A DNA stretch of 64,000 bases from Magnaporthiopsis rhizophila (taxonomy: Eukaryota > Ascomycota > Sordariomycetes > Magnaporthales > Magnaporthaceae): NCBI GenBank assembly GCA_003049465.1, contig PYSS01000021.1, positions 317,400-381,399 of the forward strand, in the 5' to 3' direction. Shown here one piece after another: positions 1 to 12,509 of the stretch; positions within the stretch are counted from its first letter, which is position 1, and every line of letters begins with the position of its first letter. Made by a program: the position numbers and the translations under genes. The notes under the pieces were generated by a model. The model was not told the DNA's origin. It worked only from the letters and a program-made list of their open reading frames with translations, and did not search any database.

Positions 1-3000
1 GCCTCCATAATCCGGAGCTGCTTCTCATGCGTGTCCGAGACGCCCAGGTATAGCAGCTTGTCAAAACGGCCTGGGCGCAAGAGTGCCTGGTCCAGCAGAT
101 CAGGCCTGTTGGTGGCACCGATAACGAAAACGCCGCCGGCCGAGGAACCGTCGTCGTCGTCGTCCCCGCCACCGCCGCCGCCGCCACCAGACGACATGCC
201 GTCCAGCTCGGCCAGCAGTTGCGACACGATGCGGTCCATGACACCGCCACTGTCGCCTTGGTTTCCACGCTTGGGGGCGACCGAGTCCAGCTCGTCGAAG
301 AAGACGACGCAGGGCCTTGCATCGCGCGCCCGCTGGAAGACGCGCCGCACGTTCGCCTCGGACTCTCCAATGTACATGTTTAGCAGTTCCGGCCCCTTGA
401 CGCTGAAGAAGTTGAGGCTGTACTCGGTCGCGATGGCCTTGGCGAGAAGCGTCTTCCCGGTTCCGGGTGGGCCATAGAACAGGATACCGGATCGCTTCTT
501 CATGCCCTTGGCGAAGAGCTCCGGCCGCTCGAGCGGCAGCTGGATCGTCTCCTTGACGGCCTCCTTGACGTTGCTCAGCCCTCCGACGTCGTCCCACGTC
601 ACGTTTGGAATCTTGGGTGCCCCGATAGCGTCGGCAAAGTTCTTCCGCGCCGCGTCGACCGCCGTGTCTAGATCGCCCTTGGTGAGCCCGCGCACTGCTG
701 ACCCTCCAGCCACCAGAACGTCTCTGACCGTGACGGCTGGCAGCCCCTCCTCGGCGCTTCCAGCGCTGGCCCTCTCGGCCAACCCTTCGAGCCGCGCCCG
801 CCGTGCGACCAAGGCGCGGTCGATGACGTCCACGAGGTCTCCGGCCACCAAGGCCGCCGTTTTGAGAGCGACCGCGCCGAGGTCCACGCCGGTGTCGAGG
901 GCGAGGCCACGCTGGTCGACGATGGAGCGTAGGATGCCCTCGCGCTCGCCCTCGTCGGGCGCCGACATGTCGAGCTCATGGGTAAAAAGGCCTCGCACGC
1001 CGTCGGGGATCTTGTCAGGCTCCGTCGTGGTCGCAATGAGCACCCTTGCATCCGACAGGATGTCGCGCATTGTCGCTGTCATGCGCTCTGCCGTGAGCGC
1101 CTCGACGTGCCGAATGAGGAGCGCGCAGCACTCTGGCCCGCAGCTCAGTGCGCGCTCCGCCCGCGCCTTGAGCGTCCCATCCGTCTTGACATCGCTGCCG
1201 CCCGCCCCTCCCTCGCTCAGGATATCAAACGCGTCCACTGTGAAGGTGTGCAGGCCGATGTCACGGCACGCGTCCGTGGCCAGCCTCGCCTTTCCAATGT
1301 TGCGCTGCGTGGACACCAGCAGGATCGCGACGGGCGGCGCTTTGAGATGTATGGCCCTTTTGCTCGTCGCGGCGGCCAGCAGCTCTCTAACACGACGCCG
1401 CAGTGGCGAGATATAGCTTGGCCTAGGCTCACAGATGGCCACGGGAGGTGACCCCAAGACGCCGCTGGGAGGGTTCAAGATACCTAGATAGTATTGCCAA
1501 GTGCTCGCTTTCACACCAGGCACGCGACCATTGACCATGCCCGACGATTCTAGGTGGGCCATGGAGGTCTCGACGCAGGCGGCAGATCCCCATAGTGCCT
1601 CGTCCTGTTCAGCCTCGGCACCGTCGTGCTTCTGTGCTTGAAGGTGCGAGACCCGGAACCAGGCCACCTCATCCAGGTTTAAGCCCCGTCCATCGGGGGC
1701 TTTTGTGTTGGCGGAGCCGGCCGCGAGCGAGAGTATGTCGTCTATCGCAGAGCCCTCGCCAGAGGATGCTTCCTTCATTGTACGCCCAAGCTGCGTGTCT
1801 ATGGGCACGGCTATGAGGTCACCGGCCTTGATGACGCGAAGTTTCTTCTCAAAATACCACTTCAATCCAGCCATGACGGCCATCTCCAAGTCCCTAGATG
1901 AGGACACGGGGGTGCGGACCTGCTGGATGATGACGTCACGGGCATAAGGTGGCTGCATGACTGCCGCGGCCTGCGAGTGCGGCCCGCCGCCGTGGTGATG
2001 TGCGATGGCCCTCTTCAGGGGCAACAAGCGCAGATGCGACGGGCTGTCCAGATTGGCGAGAAGGAGGGGTGACGCATACGCTAGAGGGCTGGTCGGCTTC
2101 CGCACCTGCGACTCGAAGAAAGAAAGGCTGCGGCCGCCATGCTTGGAGCTCGGGATCCGGCTAACGGGCCGTCTCGAGTACCCCTCGGGCAGGCCAAACA
2201 CCCTGGCGGGCCTCCACGCAGGCTCCTGCGCATCTGGTTCCCCGAAGCTCCCCAGGGCGAACGGACCGAAGCCGTTGGCCGGGGGAGCCGCCGAAGCTTC
2301 CACCCGGACCCAGTCTCCAGAGAAGCAGCCGATCCTCGACAGGTTGCTCACATCAACGTAAACGTGGGCCTCCTCGTCGTCCTCGGGCGTCGGCTTCGGG
2401 TGTAGCAATTCCGCCGGTATGGGCTTCACGAGGCCCTGGGCCTTGAACAGACGGCCTCGAGGGCGGTCGGGACGTGCGGTCGTTGCGGTGAAGGACGAGA
2501 AGACAGACCCGGGTGTGGTCATGCCGTTGGTTTTCCTCCCGCGGCCCACGGTCATGGGTGTACCAGGCTGCATGGTCGAGAGACCGCTCGCGGTGGGCTG
2601 TGGCAAGGCCGGCGTCTGCAGCGATATCATGTCGTCGACCGAATCGTCCGATAAATCGTCATTGTCGCCCTCGGACAGCTCCGTCTCGGACGCGCTGGTG
2701 GTGGCAGAGCTCTCAACGGCCGAATCGTTGACCTCGAGCTTGTCCCGCTCCTCGGCGGCCGAGTAGAACTGGTCATTAGCCGTATCCTCGTCGGCCTCCG
2801 TAACGCCGTCGAGCATCCCACCGGGGCGCCCGGAGGCCCTGTCCCTATTCCCCTTTGGGCGCGATCGACTCGGTGAGACAATGATCTTGGTTTTGGGAGA
2901 GAGGACACCCTGCGCAACGGGCTCGCAGAGCGTGACCCTGCCAGGATTCGGCGGTACGTGTGTTATCGGGTGCGGCGGCAGCGGCAGCGGGAACAGATCG

Positions 3001-3730
3001 CCGGAATGCACAACGCGGAGGGTGCTCAGGGCGGCGCGCAGAGCGGTGGCCAAACGCAGCTCGGAAGTTGCAGCAGCCGAGGCTTCTCCCTTGCCGATCG
3101 TCGAGGCCTCGGGGTGGTCCCTAAAGAAGGTGCCCTCGCCGTTCCCAAGACGCTTGGCCAGGTCGCCATCTAGGCTGACAAAGACAGTGTCGAGTGAGAG
3201 GGCAACGGCGTCGACGACCAAGATGTCTATGCCGCTTCTGCTGTGGCTGGATAGTTTGGACGGTGCAACACGCTCGAGGATGGTGGCGAAGTTCTGTAGT
3301 ACGAGGCTCGAGTCTGAGGGGGAGAACTGGACGGTTGAGTGCGACAGGGCGGTGGACTTGGTGACGGGCACAATGGTCCAGTCGGTGGTTTCGGGGGAGG
3401 CGTCGGGCATCCAGGGAGCAATGGCGACGTAGTGGACCTCGCCGAGATCCTGCGGCTCTGCGGGCGACCGGGACAGTCGTGTGTCAGCTACGGGCCGGCG
3501 ACCACTTCCACTTCCTTGCTTCACGGACACGCGGATGACGACAACAAGGCACAGAGAGAGGGCTTACGGTTCCTCAGATGGGGGAAAAGGTCGGCGAACA
3601 GGTCCTCGGACAGAATACCGACGTCGCTACGGAGGTGGTCATCGAGGGCAAGTCGGGCCGAGATGGGCAGCTTGTCCTCGCGCCTTCTCCGGCGCCGCTT
3701 CCGGCAGGCGAGTGCAGGGGCCGCGTCCAT
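1..3730 (-). CDS. PEX6: Peroxisomal biogenesis AAA+ ATPase Pex6 (3' end outside the window)
   Basis: Pex6 pairs with Pex1 to form the AAA+ motor that extracts the receptor Pex5 from the peroxisomal membrane. Exon 1 is 3730-3568 and begins with ATG followed by an Arg-rich stretch and ISARLALDDHL. An 80-nt intron (3567-3488, GTAAGC...TAG) joins it to exon 2, which stays open from 3487 to the window edge, about 1,216 codons in all. The D1 ATPase has a degenerate P-loop (STQRNIGKA near 1330-1300), which is usual in fungal Pex6. The D2 domain is canonical: WDDVGGL (about 590), Walker A GPPGTGKT (about 465-445), Walker B VVFFDELDS, and GATNRPDLLDQALLRPGRFD (about 120-60). A low-complexity Gly8-Asp5 insert lies between Walker B and the second region of homology. 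Roughly the last 150-200 residues lie outside the window. Identification is from D2 plus the typical N-terminus. Confidence 0.95.
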
Positions 3731-4969
3731 GGCGGACCAAGGAGGGAGGCGGCGGGCGCACTCGAGCGGGCGACTTTGGTGGGTGGTGCGACGTCGGCGG
3801 GCGACGTGGGATCAAAGCAGCTGCGGTTCGGCCGACTCCCGCACAGGTCGCAATAACGCACGTTGGGATCAGTTGGTGGCAGGCCGCCAGGGTCTGGCGC
3901 CGAGTGGAAGACGACGGTCTGGCATAGCACTTCGAAAATTCAGTGGAGCTCACAGCTCCAGCGCCTCGGATTGGGCCTCGGCCCAGCCCAGCGCGCCGGC
4001 CCCTCATGGATTTGGCAGGCGCGCTTGGGCACCGCGCAGATGACAGAAACTCGGGGCAAGGTAGGCCGGGGTATAGTCACGTGAACGAAACCTGCACGAA
4101 TACCGGTGCCTGTCCTGAGATGTCTTTGCCCCATTGAACGTAGCCTCTTTGGTTTTAATTCGTTTGTTTGGTGTTGGTGGACAATGATCTTAGCCTCGAT
4201 GTGGACGACGACTTATGCGATCCCAATCGGGGCCTTCCGCCGTGGGGGGTGGTTTCACATGTCTGTGCTATGATGCGCTGTTTTTGTTGATCTCATAGAC
4301 ATTTATGTCCTTGCTTTTGTTGCTCAAAATGACGCAACGCTCCCCTGGCTGAGCTTAGCCCTTGGCGGAATCCCTATGCCTGGTACCTGGTATTTACAGG
4401 CGCTGAGCTGCAATCAGTCGTGGTTTTGGGAGGCCTGGCTCCTGACTGCTGACCCCGATTCTACCAATGTTCGGAGACGCGGCTGCTGAGGCGTTCTCTG
4501 CAAGGGCCGGTCGGTTCTGGTCAGGCTGCGTCTGTTCTAAAAGAAAATCCGAATGCGGAGATACAGACGATTCTAGGTACCGCTACCGGGGATTATTTCC
4601 GGTGTGGCTGCCAGATCCCTAGTACGGTTTGTACCACAGGTACTTGGGAGCAGGTACCTCTTTGTACGCGGCTTCTCTATGACGTCTCTCGATTCCAAGC
4701 AGACCAAGCCCGTTTGATTGGCTTACGGCTTGATCATTGGCATCCTGGGGAACCGCTCGCTGGCATCCATAATCTCCTGATGCCGACCCAGAATACATGC
4801 AGCGCCCGCCTTTTGTCGAGTCGGTGTAGCGACTTGGTATTGACAGCTGCATACGGCAGCAAACCACTGTGCTATTTTTATGCTTTAATAGGCCCTGTGC
4901 TTACGATATTCGAAGCTACAAACTCCACGCTGCCTCCCTAGCCTTTTCCCAAGCCACGCTAGACGAAAC
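3731..4969. other. Divergent intergenic region PEX6 / lipase
   Basis: This is the promoter space between two divergent genes. I see no convincing coding frame. Several copies of the GGTACC/TAGGTAC-type motif that recurs in this window occur at 4379-4390, 4573-4580 and about 4630-4660. Confidence 0.5.
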
Positions 4970-4978
4970 TATATAAAA
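4970..4978 (+). promoter_or_regulatory. TATA box of the lipase gene
   Basis: TATATAAAA lies 107-115 nt before the ATG at 5085, a plausible position for a fungal TATA element. It is supported by sequence match and position only. Confidence 0.5.
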
Positions 4979-5084
4979 CTCTCGTCGGTATCCTCCCTGG
5001 CCCGTAAGAGTAAAGGGCGCCGGTGACACCAACATCACCCTTCGCATTGGAGGGTCGGGCGGGGGGTAGCTGGGCTGGCTTGAC

Positions 5085-7716
5085 ATGGCTATCGAGGCTG
5101 GATCCGGTGAGCACAAGAGCAGCCCTCTGGGCATTGCACACAAAACACCAGAGATGGAGAGTTCATCTTCGAGAAACGGTGATTACTCTCCCAAGGCCGC
5201 ATCCTTCCTCCGAGAATCTGCTGCCAAGTTCGCAAAGCAGTCCGAGAAGCTCTCGCACTTGACACACACCGACAGCTGTGACGATGCCGCCGTCGAGGCC
5301 CGGTTTGTCACGCCGCATGATCCCGTCATCGTCACAGCCGAAGGCAACCGCCTGCCCGCCGTGCCTCTCCAGGAGGCCCACAAACTCAACATCCTCAGGG
5401 AAGCGCTCGAGGAGACGCAGCACACGCAGGCCGCCGCCTCGTCATCATCCTCCTCCTCCTCGCCTGCACACGCGAGCGATGCCTCCTCCGCGGCGGCCGG
5501 GGCCGAGCGGTGCGCAGACCGGAATCCGGCAAACCTCGCCAAGGCGCTCCGCGACGCCAATGGCAAGTCCTTACAGAAATCGGGCGAGGGCTCGCTGCGC
5601 CGGTCGATGCCACCATCGCATACGAACCCCCTGTTCCCTCCGCTGCCCCTGTACGGGCCCCCGTCTTTCTGGCGCAACGTCCAGTGCACCACCTTCCGCG
5701 TCACGTCCTTCTTCCTCAGCCTCGCCTTCCTCGGCGTCATCGTCCTGGGCGCCCTGTTCACCAGCATACCGCCGGTTTGCGGCCGCGTCCTCAGCCGGCT
5801 GATGCTGCGGGATCCGGACGCGAAGAGGGTGTTTTATGAGGAGGAGAAGAGGCGCGCGGCGGCACGTCGAGCGGAGACCCGCAACTGGAGGCGGCGGCGC
5901 GGCTCTCGCCACACATCGGGCGAGAAGGAAGACGACGGCGTCGGATACGTGCCCACCGAAGGCGGCCCAGACCCGGTCAAGTGCGACGTAGCATACTACG
6001 CACGCCGTGTCGGACTTGACATCGAGGAGATTCAGGTACAAACAGAAGACGGGTTCATCATCGACCTTTGGCATGTGTACGACCCCAGGGAATACGAGGA
6101 GCTTCCCCCCTCGGAGCGCGAGCAGCGTGGGCCAGGTGTCTTCGCTGGCAGCAAGAAGAGGCTGAGGAACCCGGACAGGCCCCGCAAGTTCCCCATCTTG
6201 CTTATGCATGGCCTGTTGCAGAGCTCCGGGGCGTATTGCTGCAACGACGACGACTCGCTGGCTTTCGTTGGTCCCCCTCTCTGGTGCCATCCTCACACAC
6301 ACCTGGAACAACACCAAAGCTAATCTTTCTCTCAGTATCTGTGCAAATCAGGATTTGATATATGGCTGGGAAACAACCGCTGCGGCTTCAAGCCGAAACA
6401 CAGCCTTTTAAAGTACCAGGACCCGCGGCTTTGGGCTTGGAATATCAGACAAATGGGCGTGAGTAACCTCAAATTACCATTGCGGCAAGGTCAACAGAAT
6501 GGTATGCAGGTAAAATATTAACGTATGTCTCGGGGGGACGGTCTTAACCCAGGTCTTCGACCTCCCGGCCTTGACTTCGCGGGTCTTGTACGAGACCGGA
6601 TTTAAAAAGATCGGTCTCGTGTGCCACTCGCAGGGCACAACCCAGACCTTCGTCGCGCTGGCCAAGGAGCAGCGGCCGGACCTGGGCGAGAAGCTGACCG
6701 TGTTCTGCGCGCTGGCCCCCGCGGCCTACGCGGGCCCACTCATCGGCAAGATGTACTTCAAGTTCATGAGGGTCATCACACCCTCCATGTTCCGGCTTAT
6801 GTTTGGCATCCACGCCTTCATCCCCTTCATGATGACCATGCACCGCCTGCTGCCGTCCCGCGTCTACGGCCACCTCGGCTACCTCGTCTTCTCGTTCCTG
6901 TTCAACTGGACCGACGAGCGCTGGGACCGCGGCCTGCGCGACCGCATGTTCCAGTTCGCGCCCGTCTACGTCTCGGCCGAGTCCATGCGGTGGTGGCTGG
7001 GCCGCGAATGCTTCGCCCGTCACAAGTGCATCCTGGCCACCAAGGAGGAGTGGCGGGCCGAGGAAAAGGAGGACGCGGCGGCCGAAAGGGAGGGCAAGGG
7101 CCCTGTCGGGGGCGACTCGACGGCAGCCATGGAGGCTAACCGGAACCTGGATCCTGAGCACGGCCGGAGCGCGCCGCAGCAATGGCCGCACGACCTCGTC
7201 GTCGATCCCGAGGGCGTGGCTGACCGAAGTTCGAGCCCGAGCCCGAGCCAGAGCCCGAGCCCAGGCCCGAGTCCGAGTTCCGGTCCCAGTGGCGCCCCCT
7301 CGGCGACGGCCAACCAACAGTCTCCGCCGCAGAGCAGCAGCCGCCGCAGCGGCAGGAGGACGCGCGGGTCGACGGCGTGGTACAACTCGCAGGCGCCGCC
7401 CTTTGCGTTTTGGGTGTGCGGGCGCGACGACCTGGTGGACGGCGCCAAGCTGCTCCGCCGCTTCGAGCGCGGCAGGGAGCCGCACGTCGACGTGGTGCAC
7501 TCAAAGGTCGTGGCCGACTACGAGCACCTCGACGTCATCTGGGCCATGGACGCGCCCACCCAGGTCTTTGCCGAGCTCCGCGAGGTCCTGTGGAAGACCT
7601 GTGACGCCCGCGACCGCTGCCGCGTGCCCACGGGCTGCGACGACGTTGCGCCTTGGACGCGCCCGCGTCACGCCGGGGATGGCGACGAGGATGAGGGTGG
7701 GAAAGGCGAGTTTTAG
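5085..7716 (+). CDS. AB-hydrolase lipase / steryl ester hydrolase (acid lipase family)
   Basis: Probable membrane-anchored lipase of the lysosomal-acid-lipase/Tgl1-Yeh family, which hydrolyses steryl esters or triacylglycerol. The exons are 5085-6266, 6336-6458 and 6553-7716 (phases 0/0; introns of 69 and 94 nt with CTAAT-type branch points), giving 822 residues. A hydrophobic segment at about residues 208-227 is the likely membrane anchor. The AB-hydrolase-associated lipase part starts near RRVGLDIEEIQVQTEDGF. The oxyanion motif LLMHGLLQSSG is near residue 371, the nucleophile is Ser461 in CHSQG, the acid is Asp727/728 in CGRDD, and the base is His760 in YEHLDVIW. All catalytic residues are present. 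Pro/Ser/Gly low-complexity sequence (7220-7380) is inserted between the nucleophile and the acid. The N-terminal ~190 residues are disordered. The donors GTTGGT and GTGAGT are acceptable, the first being weak. Confidence 0.93.
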
Positions 7717-7997
7717 CAGAAGGTGTTGTATTTCATGAAATGAATCACGTTTGAGTGGAGCACATGGAGCACAAAAGAAATATAATATTAATTTATCGAT
7801 CCGGTCGAGCATAGACCACAGTTTTGATGACAAAAGTCCTTGACGGACTTTCACCAAACAACGGTAGGAAACATCCTGTACTTGCAGTTGATCTACAAGA
7901 AATGCTCCTCTGCATACCTCTAGACCGCCTCCAGAAACCCCTGACTGACCCTGACCGACGTAGAGATATCCGTTACGGCCACACGGTCCCTGTCTTA

Positions 7998-8879
7998 TCA
8001 TTGCCCTTCCTTCGCCGTGGCAGGTCTGAACACGACATAAGACTCATCATCTCCCTCCTCGATCCTCCTCTCCTCATAGCCGTCCAGGTCCAGGTCCAGG
8101 TCCAGGTCCTCCCGAAGTTCCGCTCCATTCACCTCGGCGGCCTCCATCACCACCCCCTGCTCATCTTCCTCAGCCCCGCCGCTGAAGAAGGCGGTCCTGT
8201 CCGAGAACAGCTCCGCCTCGGCACCACCCGCTGCTCCTCTCGGCCGAATCACGTGCAACCTATACGCAAACACGATCCCCGGCGCCGTCTCGCAGCCGTC
8301 CGTTCTCGTATCCTCCCTGCTTCCTGAGATGTCGGCCCCCAGCTGAACGGGCACGGTGCCAGCGGGTACAGGCCCCGATGCCCCGACGGCGACCTCGGTT
8401 TTTCTCCCCTGATCGTCCGTGACCACGAAGCCCTGCCGCACCACGCGCAACCCCGAGATGACGTACACGTGGCGTGGGCCGAGCCGCCCACTACGAACGT
8501 GCCTCTTGACGGCGTCGAGCCCCACGATCGCCTCCAGCACCCCGGGGGAGAAGACGCCGTTGTACGCCCGCACCTCGTGGTCCGTCGCGCCAAAGGACCG
8601 GCTCTTGTGCCGCGACAGGTCCGTCTTGCCGTTGGCGCTGGCGAGGTCGAGGAACGACGCGAAGAGCTCGAGCCCAAAGGACCGGTTCTTCCCGGTCGTG
8701 AAGCTGCGGTTCTTCTCGACTATGGACTGGGCCGTGGGCAGCGCGATGGCCGGGTGAGATGCGAGGGAGGCGACCGCGGCCGTCGGCCGTCGGGGGTCGG
8801 GGATGACGTTGCCTAGGGCGATTTGCCCGTTGGGAAGGAAGGTGAAGTCGGGAGGGAGAAATCAGGTCTTGCTTGTCAT
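7998..8879 (-). CDS. Conserved fungal protein of unknown function, in-frame TGA at codon 6
   Basis: The frame runs from ATG 8879 to the stop at 8000-7998 (about 293 codons) but is interrupted by TGA at 8864-8862, the sixth codon. The sequence after the TGA (FLPPDFTFLPNGQIALGNVI) reads as a normal N-terminus. No further in-frame ATG follows for over 100 codons, and no AG lies between the TGA and that segment, so splicing cannot easily remove it. The body has a compact alpha/beta region (SFGATDHEV, FSPGVLEAIVGLDAVKRHV, RHVYVISGLRVVRQGFVV) and an acidic C-terminus with an Asp-Leu repeat encoded by four tandem copies of GTCCAG around 8085-8109. I do not recognise a named domain. Either the gene is inactivated, or the TGA is a sequence error or is read through. 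Confidence 0.6.
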
Positions 8880-9364
8880 AGTGTGGGGGCAGGGCGTGGC
8901 TGTCGAGTGTGTAAGGCGCAAGCGTGGATGTTTGGGGGTACACAGGCATGTCCAAGTTTGGGGATCCAGCCTCCCTTGACCCCTCACCAAGGAAGGCAGA
9001 GGCGTCACTGACAGCGAGTTGCCGTAGCCCAATCAGCGGGCTGTCCGAAGTGAGTGTTATGCAACTCCGGTGCTGATAAGCTGCGCCTCACTAGGTACCT
9101 AGGTACCACCTACCACAACGCTGCAAGTCTGTGTGGTGCGACACTGCCTGAAAGGTCAGGTTATCGTCACCTACACGGCATATAACACAGCAATAGACCG
9201 CCACTATTGCATACGAGGTATCTTCTTGTCCCCTTATCACCAACCCTATGAGCTGTTATGCTCAGCGCCGCCTTGTCTTCCCAGCCACTGGGTAGCGGTT
9301 TACGCGCCAGAAGCTCTCGCTAGTGAAGAAATGAAAATCCCGTCGTTAGCCCCCTCGTACCCTC
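8880..9364. other. Intergenic region
   Basis: No coding frame is supported. It contains a perfect copy of the recurrent TAGGTACC motif in tandem (9092-9107). Confidence 0.4.
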
Positions 9365-12300
9365 TCAACACGTCCCATTCACCCTCGGGAACCTCCTGTC
9401 GATGTCCGACAAGGCATCGCAAATGGCGAAGCATCGCAGCCGATCACCCCGCCTATTCTTCCAGAACAACATGGGCTTCACGGCCTTGAGCCGCGGACGG
9501 TCGCGGTCCTCCGGCGCCAGCCGGTGCAGCACCGCCTCCATGCCCTTGGCCGTCCGCAGGCGCTGAAGGATCGCCACCTCAGGGAGCGGGACCAGCGAGG
9601 GCAGGACCGAGGCGTACGCGAGCATGGTGGCGCTGATGCCCGCCATTATGGCCGTGGCGACCGAGGACCCGGGCTCGCAAACCTTCGGGTACGTGGTCGC
9701 GAACTCCCCGCTAATGGCGTCCGGGATGTCGTCGCCGAACGTTCCGAGCACGGCGGCGCCGTTGCCCGTGCTCACCGAGTTCGACTGCAGAAACGTCCCG
9801 TGGCAGTTCGTCGCGTAGACGGATATGACGGAAGGGTGGCGGGCCGGGAAGCTCTCGTCGTCCGCGGATGAGTTTCCGGCGCTGGCGAGGAAGATGATGT
9901 CATCGTTGCGCCACTTCTGCACCGTCTCGATGGCCTCGCGTATCCCTTGATCGTCGCTCGGGAAGCCGAACGACATGGAGATGATGTCTGCTTTCCCGGG
10001 CTGCCCAGCCCAGAGGATGGCCTGTCCAAAACGGGTGTGTAAGATTTCATGCGGACGTTGTGACTAGTAAGTAGGTACTGCTCTTACATCCTTGATGCTC
10101 TCTTGACTATTTTTGAGCTCGTTTGTGTTTTCGGCGACACGAGCCACTAGGATTTCTGCGCCAGGGGCACACTCCATGATAAGTCTCGCCATGAAGGTGC
10201 CGTGGCCGAAGGTGTCCGTTACAGTCGATGTGCTCGGTGTTACAAAGTCCTTCACGTCCGTGGCGCTTTTGAGGAGTCCGCTCCTTTCCTAGAACACAGG
10301 CAGGTCCCGATTAAGCCCTGTATCTAGGATAGCAACTCGAACCGGGGCTGTAACTCGCCACCTGCGTCGTGTGCTCTCCACCTGCCGGCTGATTTCCATG
10401 AGTTCGCTCAGCCACCTCTTGGGAACGATGGCGCTGTGGAATAACGCTTCTCGCTCTGGTTTCCACCAATCGTCGGATTCGGTAGGCCCTGGTGGCAGAT
10501 CGTCATTGGATGGACCAAGCCGGCTTAGTTTTGTACTCTCCGTTTCCGGAGCGTTGGGCATCCGCGATCGCTTGGACGCTGGTCTGTCACCCCAGGCGGA
10601 GTTTAATCGGATAGGAGACTGCCATGACAAAGGGTTTGCACGAACATCAGACCCATCGATGGAAGGCTCTCGTTGCTCGTGTCTAATGCTGAGACAGGGC
10701 TTCGTCCGAGGGGTCGGCTCCGGGGACTCGGACCGCTGGCGTTTGTTACCAGCCCGAGGGGTGGATTCGGCGAGCGCAGTTTCGAGCTTCTCAACAACTT
10801 CTCTATAAAGCTCCTTTCGGATGGCGAGCTCAGCGTCCCTTTCGTCGGCGCTACCCCGTCTCAAAGCTCTCGAAATCTGACTATGGGCCATCAAGCAATC
10901 CCTGACAGCTTGAAGGTAACTATCGTTGCGCTCCTCCTCGAGTCGGTCAACCATATTGCACAACTCGGCCCATGTTCCTCGGTTGGCCCTGTCGTAGTTA
11001 GAGCCAATGTAGAGGTCGATGCTTTGGCCAAAGTCGATCTCTAGTAGGAGCTTGGCAAACGACAAGAGGGTCGGATGCCCGATTTGGAAGACGTGGGACT
11101 CGGCCGTGGCCGGCGGACCGGAGTCAAACGACAAGTAGAGCGTCTCATTCCGCGTCCGGGAACAAGGAGACTTCGTGGAACCGAGGAAGTAGATTCTTTT
11201 GGAACTCAGATCGGCATCAAAGAAATCCATCAGGCAGTAGCCGAGACGGACCGCCAATGCCCTCTTCTCCTGTGTTTTGTATCTTATCGAAGAAGACCCT
11301 CCCGATAAGGTGACGAGGTCTAAGGGCTTGAAAGCCCCGCTTGAGATGAGCTTGTCGAGATTCTCTTGCGGTGGCGCCGAGGAGGGTTGTGATGGGTGTA
11401 GGGGCGTCCAGGCGCCGAATAGCCCGTACTGCTCGATTAGTAGGATCAATGCTTCGCCTTGGCCTGTACGGTTTCTGAGGTCGAGACATATGTTTTGGAT
11501 TGGCGCAATGGGACAGTTTAAACTCCTAAAAACCGAGTTAATATCTTCTTTTTACCATTATTTCGATTCTGGGAGCCCCCAGCGGAGGACATGGATGGAT
11601 ATTCCAAACGTACGATTCGATAGAGCCACATCGCACTTCTAGCCATTGGGTGCCTGGGCAGTGGGTCAAGTCCAGACACGAAGACAGCCTGAGGTCCAAG
11701 CTGGGAACTGCTGCACCGTCGTCTGCGTCTTCCGAGGCATTCAGCATTACTTCATGGCCCGTCCCGCATTTGAGGTGTTGGAAGACGGCCCCGAGCGCGG
11801 AATTCGCTCTGCGGCGTAGCCTGGCCTCCTCCCATGTCTTTCTTCGAAGCACCTTCTTCGATGTCGAGCGAATCCTAGCTTCTCGAGCCGAAAATGCAAG
11901 GAGTCGAGCAAGCGAGTCGTTGTAATCAACGACCAATGCCAGACTTGTCGCCAGTTCCACTGGATCGTCGGGTGGCTCGAACAATGTTGGCCATGAGCCG
12001 CTTGCCAAGTCGAACGTCTCATCAGACTTGTAATGCTCCAGCAAACGGACAAGAGAGTGGAGACGTGGGTAGCCAGCCTTATTCTCCGTGGTCTGCCTGA
12101 TCCGCGGGTGCACAATCCGGTCCAGGAGCTCGCATACGCCCTTTAGCCTCTGTTCACACTCATCGAACTCGGTCGCGGACAGGGCACGGGAGCAATCCTT
12201 TAGCAGAAAAACGCGCCGCACCTCCACCTCAAACAGCTCAGCTGTGAGACTGGGGAGTCCGGAGGGTTCAGGCTTCGAGTCGAAGCTGCCGAGCAAATCG

Positions 12301-12509
12301 ACGTTGAGTAGCGACTTTCTCTGGTCGATCAATTGCCCCAAAGCCTGCAGGAGACGCCATTCATTGCATTGAATAAGATAAGGCATTGCTGTTAGAGCAG
12401 CCAGGAAAGCGGTCGATGAATAGGAAATAATGCGGTCGGGAAGTGAATGCGGGAAGACAGTGAGACTTGGAGAGCACCCACGCGTATTCGTGGAAACTAG
12501 GGGGCACAT
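9365..12509 (-). CDS. DUF7580-like + peptidase S8 (subtilase) fusion, one in-frame TAG
   Basis: The N-terminal helical region (about residues 40-640) resembles DUF7580, a domain common in fungal NLR-associated and prion-like proteins. The C-terminal third is a subtilisin-like serine protease. The exons are 12509-11614, 11525-10088 and 10021-9365. Intron 1 (GTACGT...TTTTAG, 88 nt, phase 2) and intron 2 (GTAAGA...GACAG, 66 nt, phase 0) both restore the frame exactly. The catalytic triad is Asp700 (VAILDTG), His740 (TFGHGTFMARL) and Ser898 (GSSVATA), with oxyanion Asn828 (SAGNSS). Between Asp and His, a TAG at 10291-10289 (codon 711) interrupts a frame that otherwise continues with family-typical sequence. 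A 48-nt intron (10297-10250, GTGTTC...GAAG) would remove it in frame but is short and weak. The start may instead be the internal Met at 12389-12387. There is no signal peptide, so a cytosolic protease effector is likely. It may be a recent pseudogene. Confidence 0.75.

Noticed and set aside
11526..11555. Short GTAAAA...TTTTAG as an intron in the subtilase gene
   Set aside because: Only 30 nt and wrong phase; the donor GTACGT at 11613 with the same acceptor gives an 88-nt intron in correct phase.
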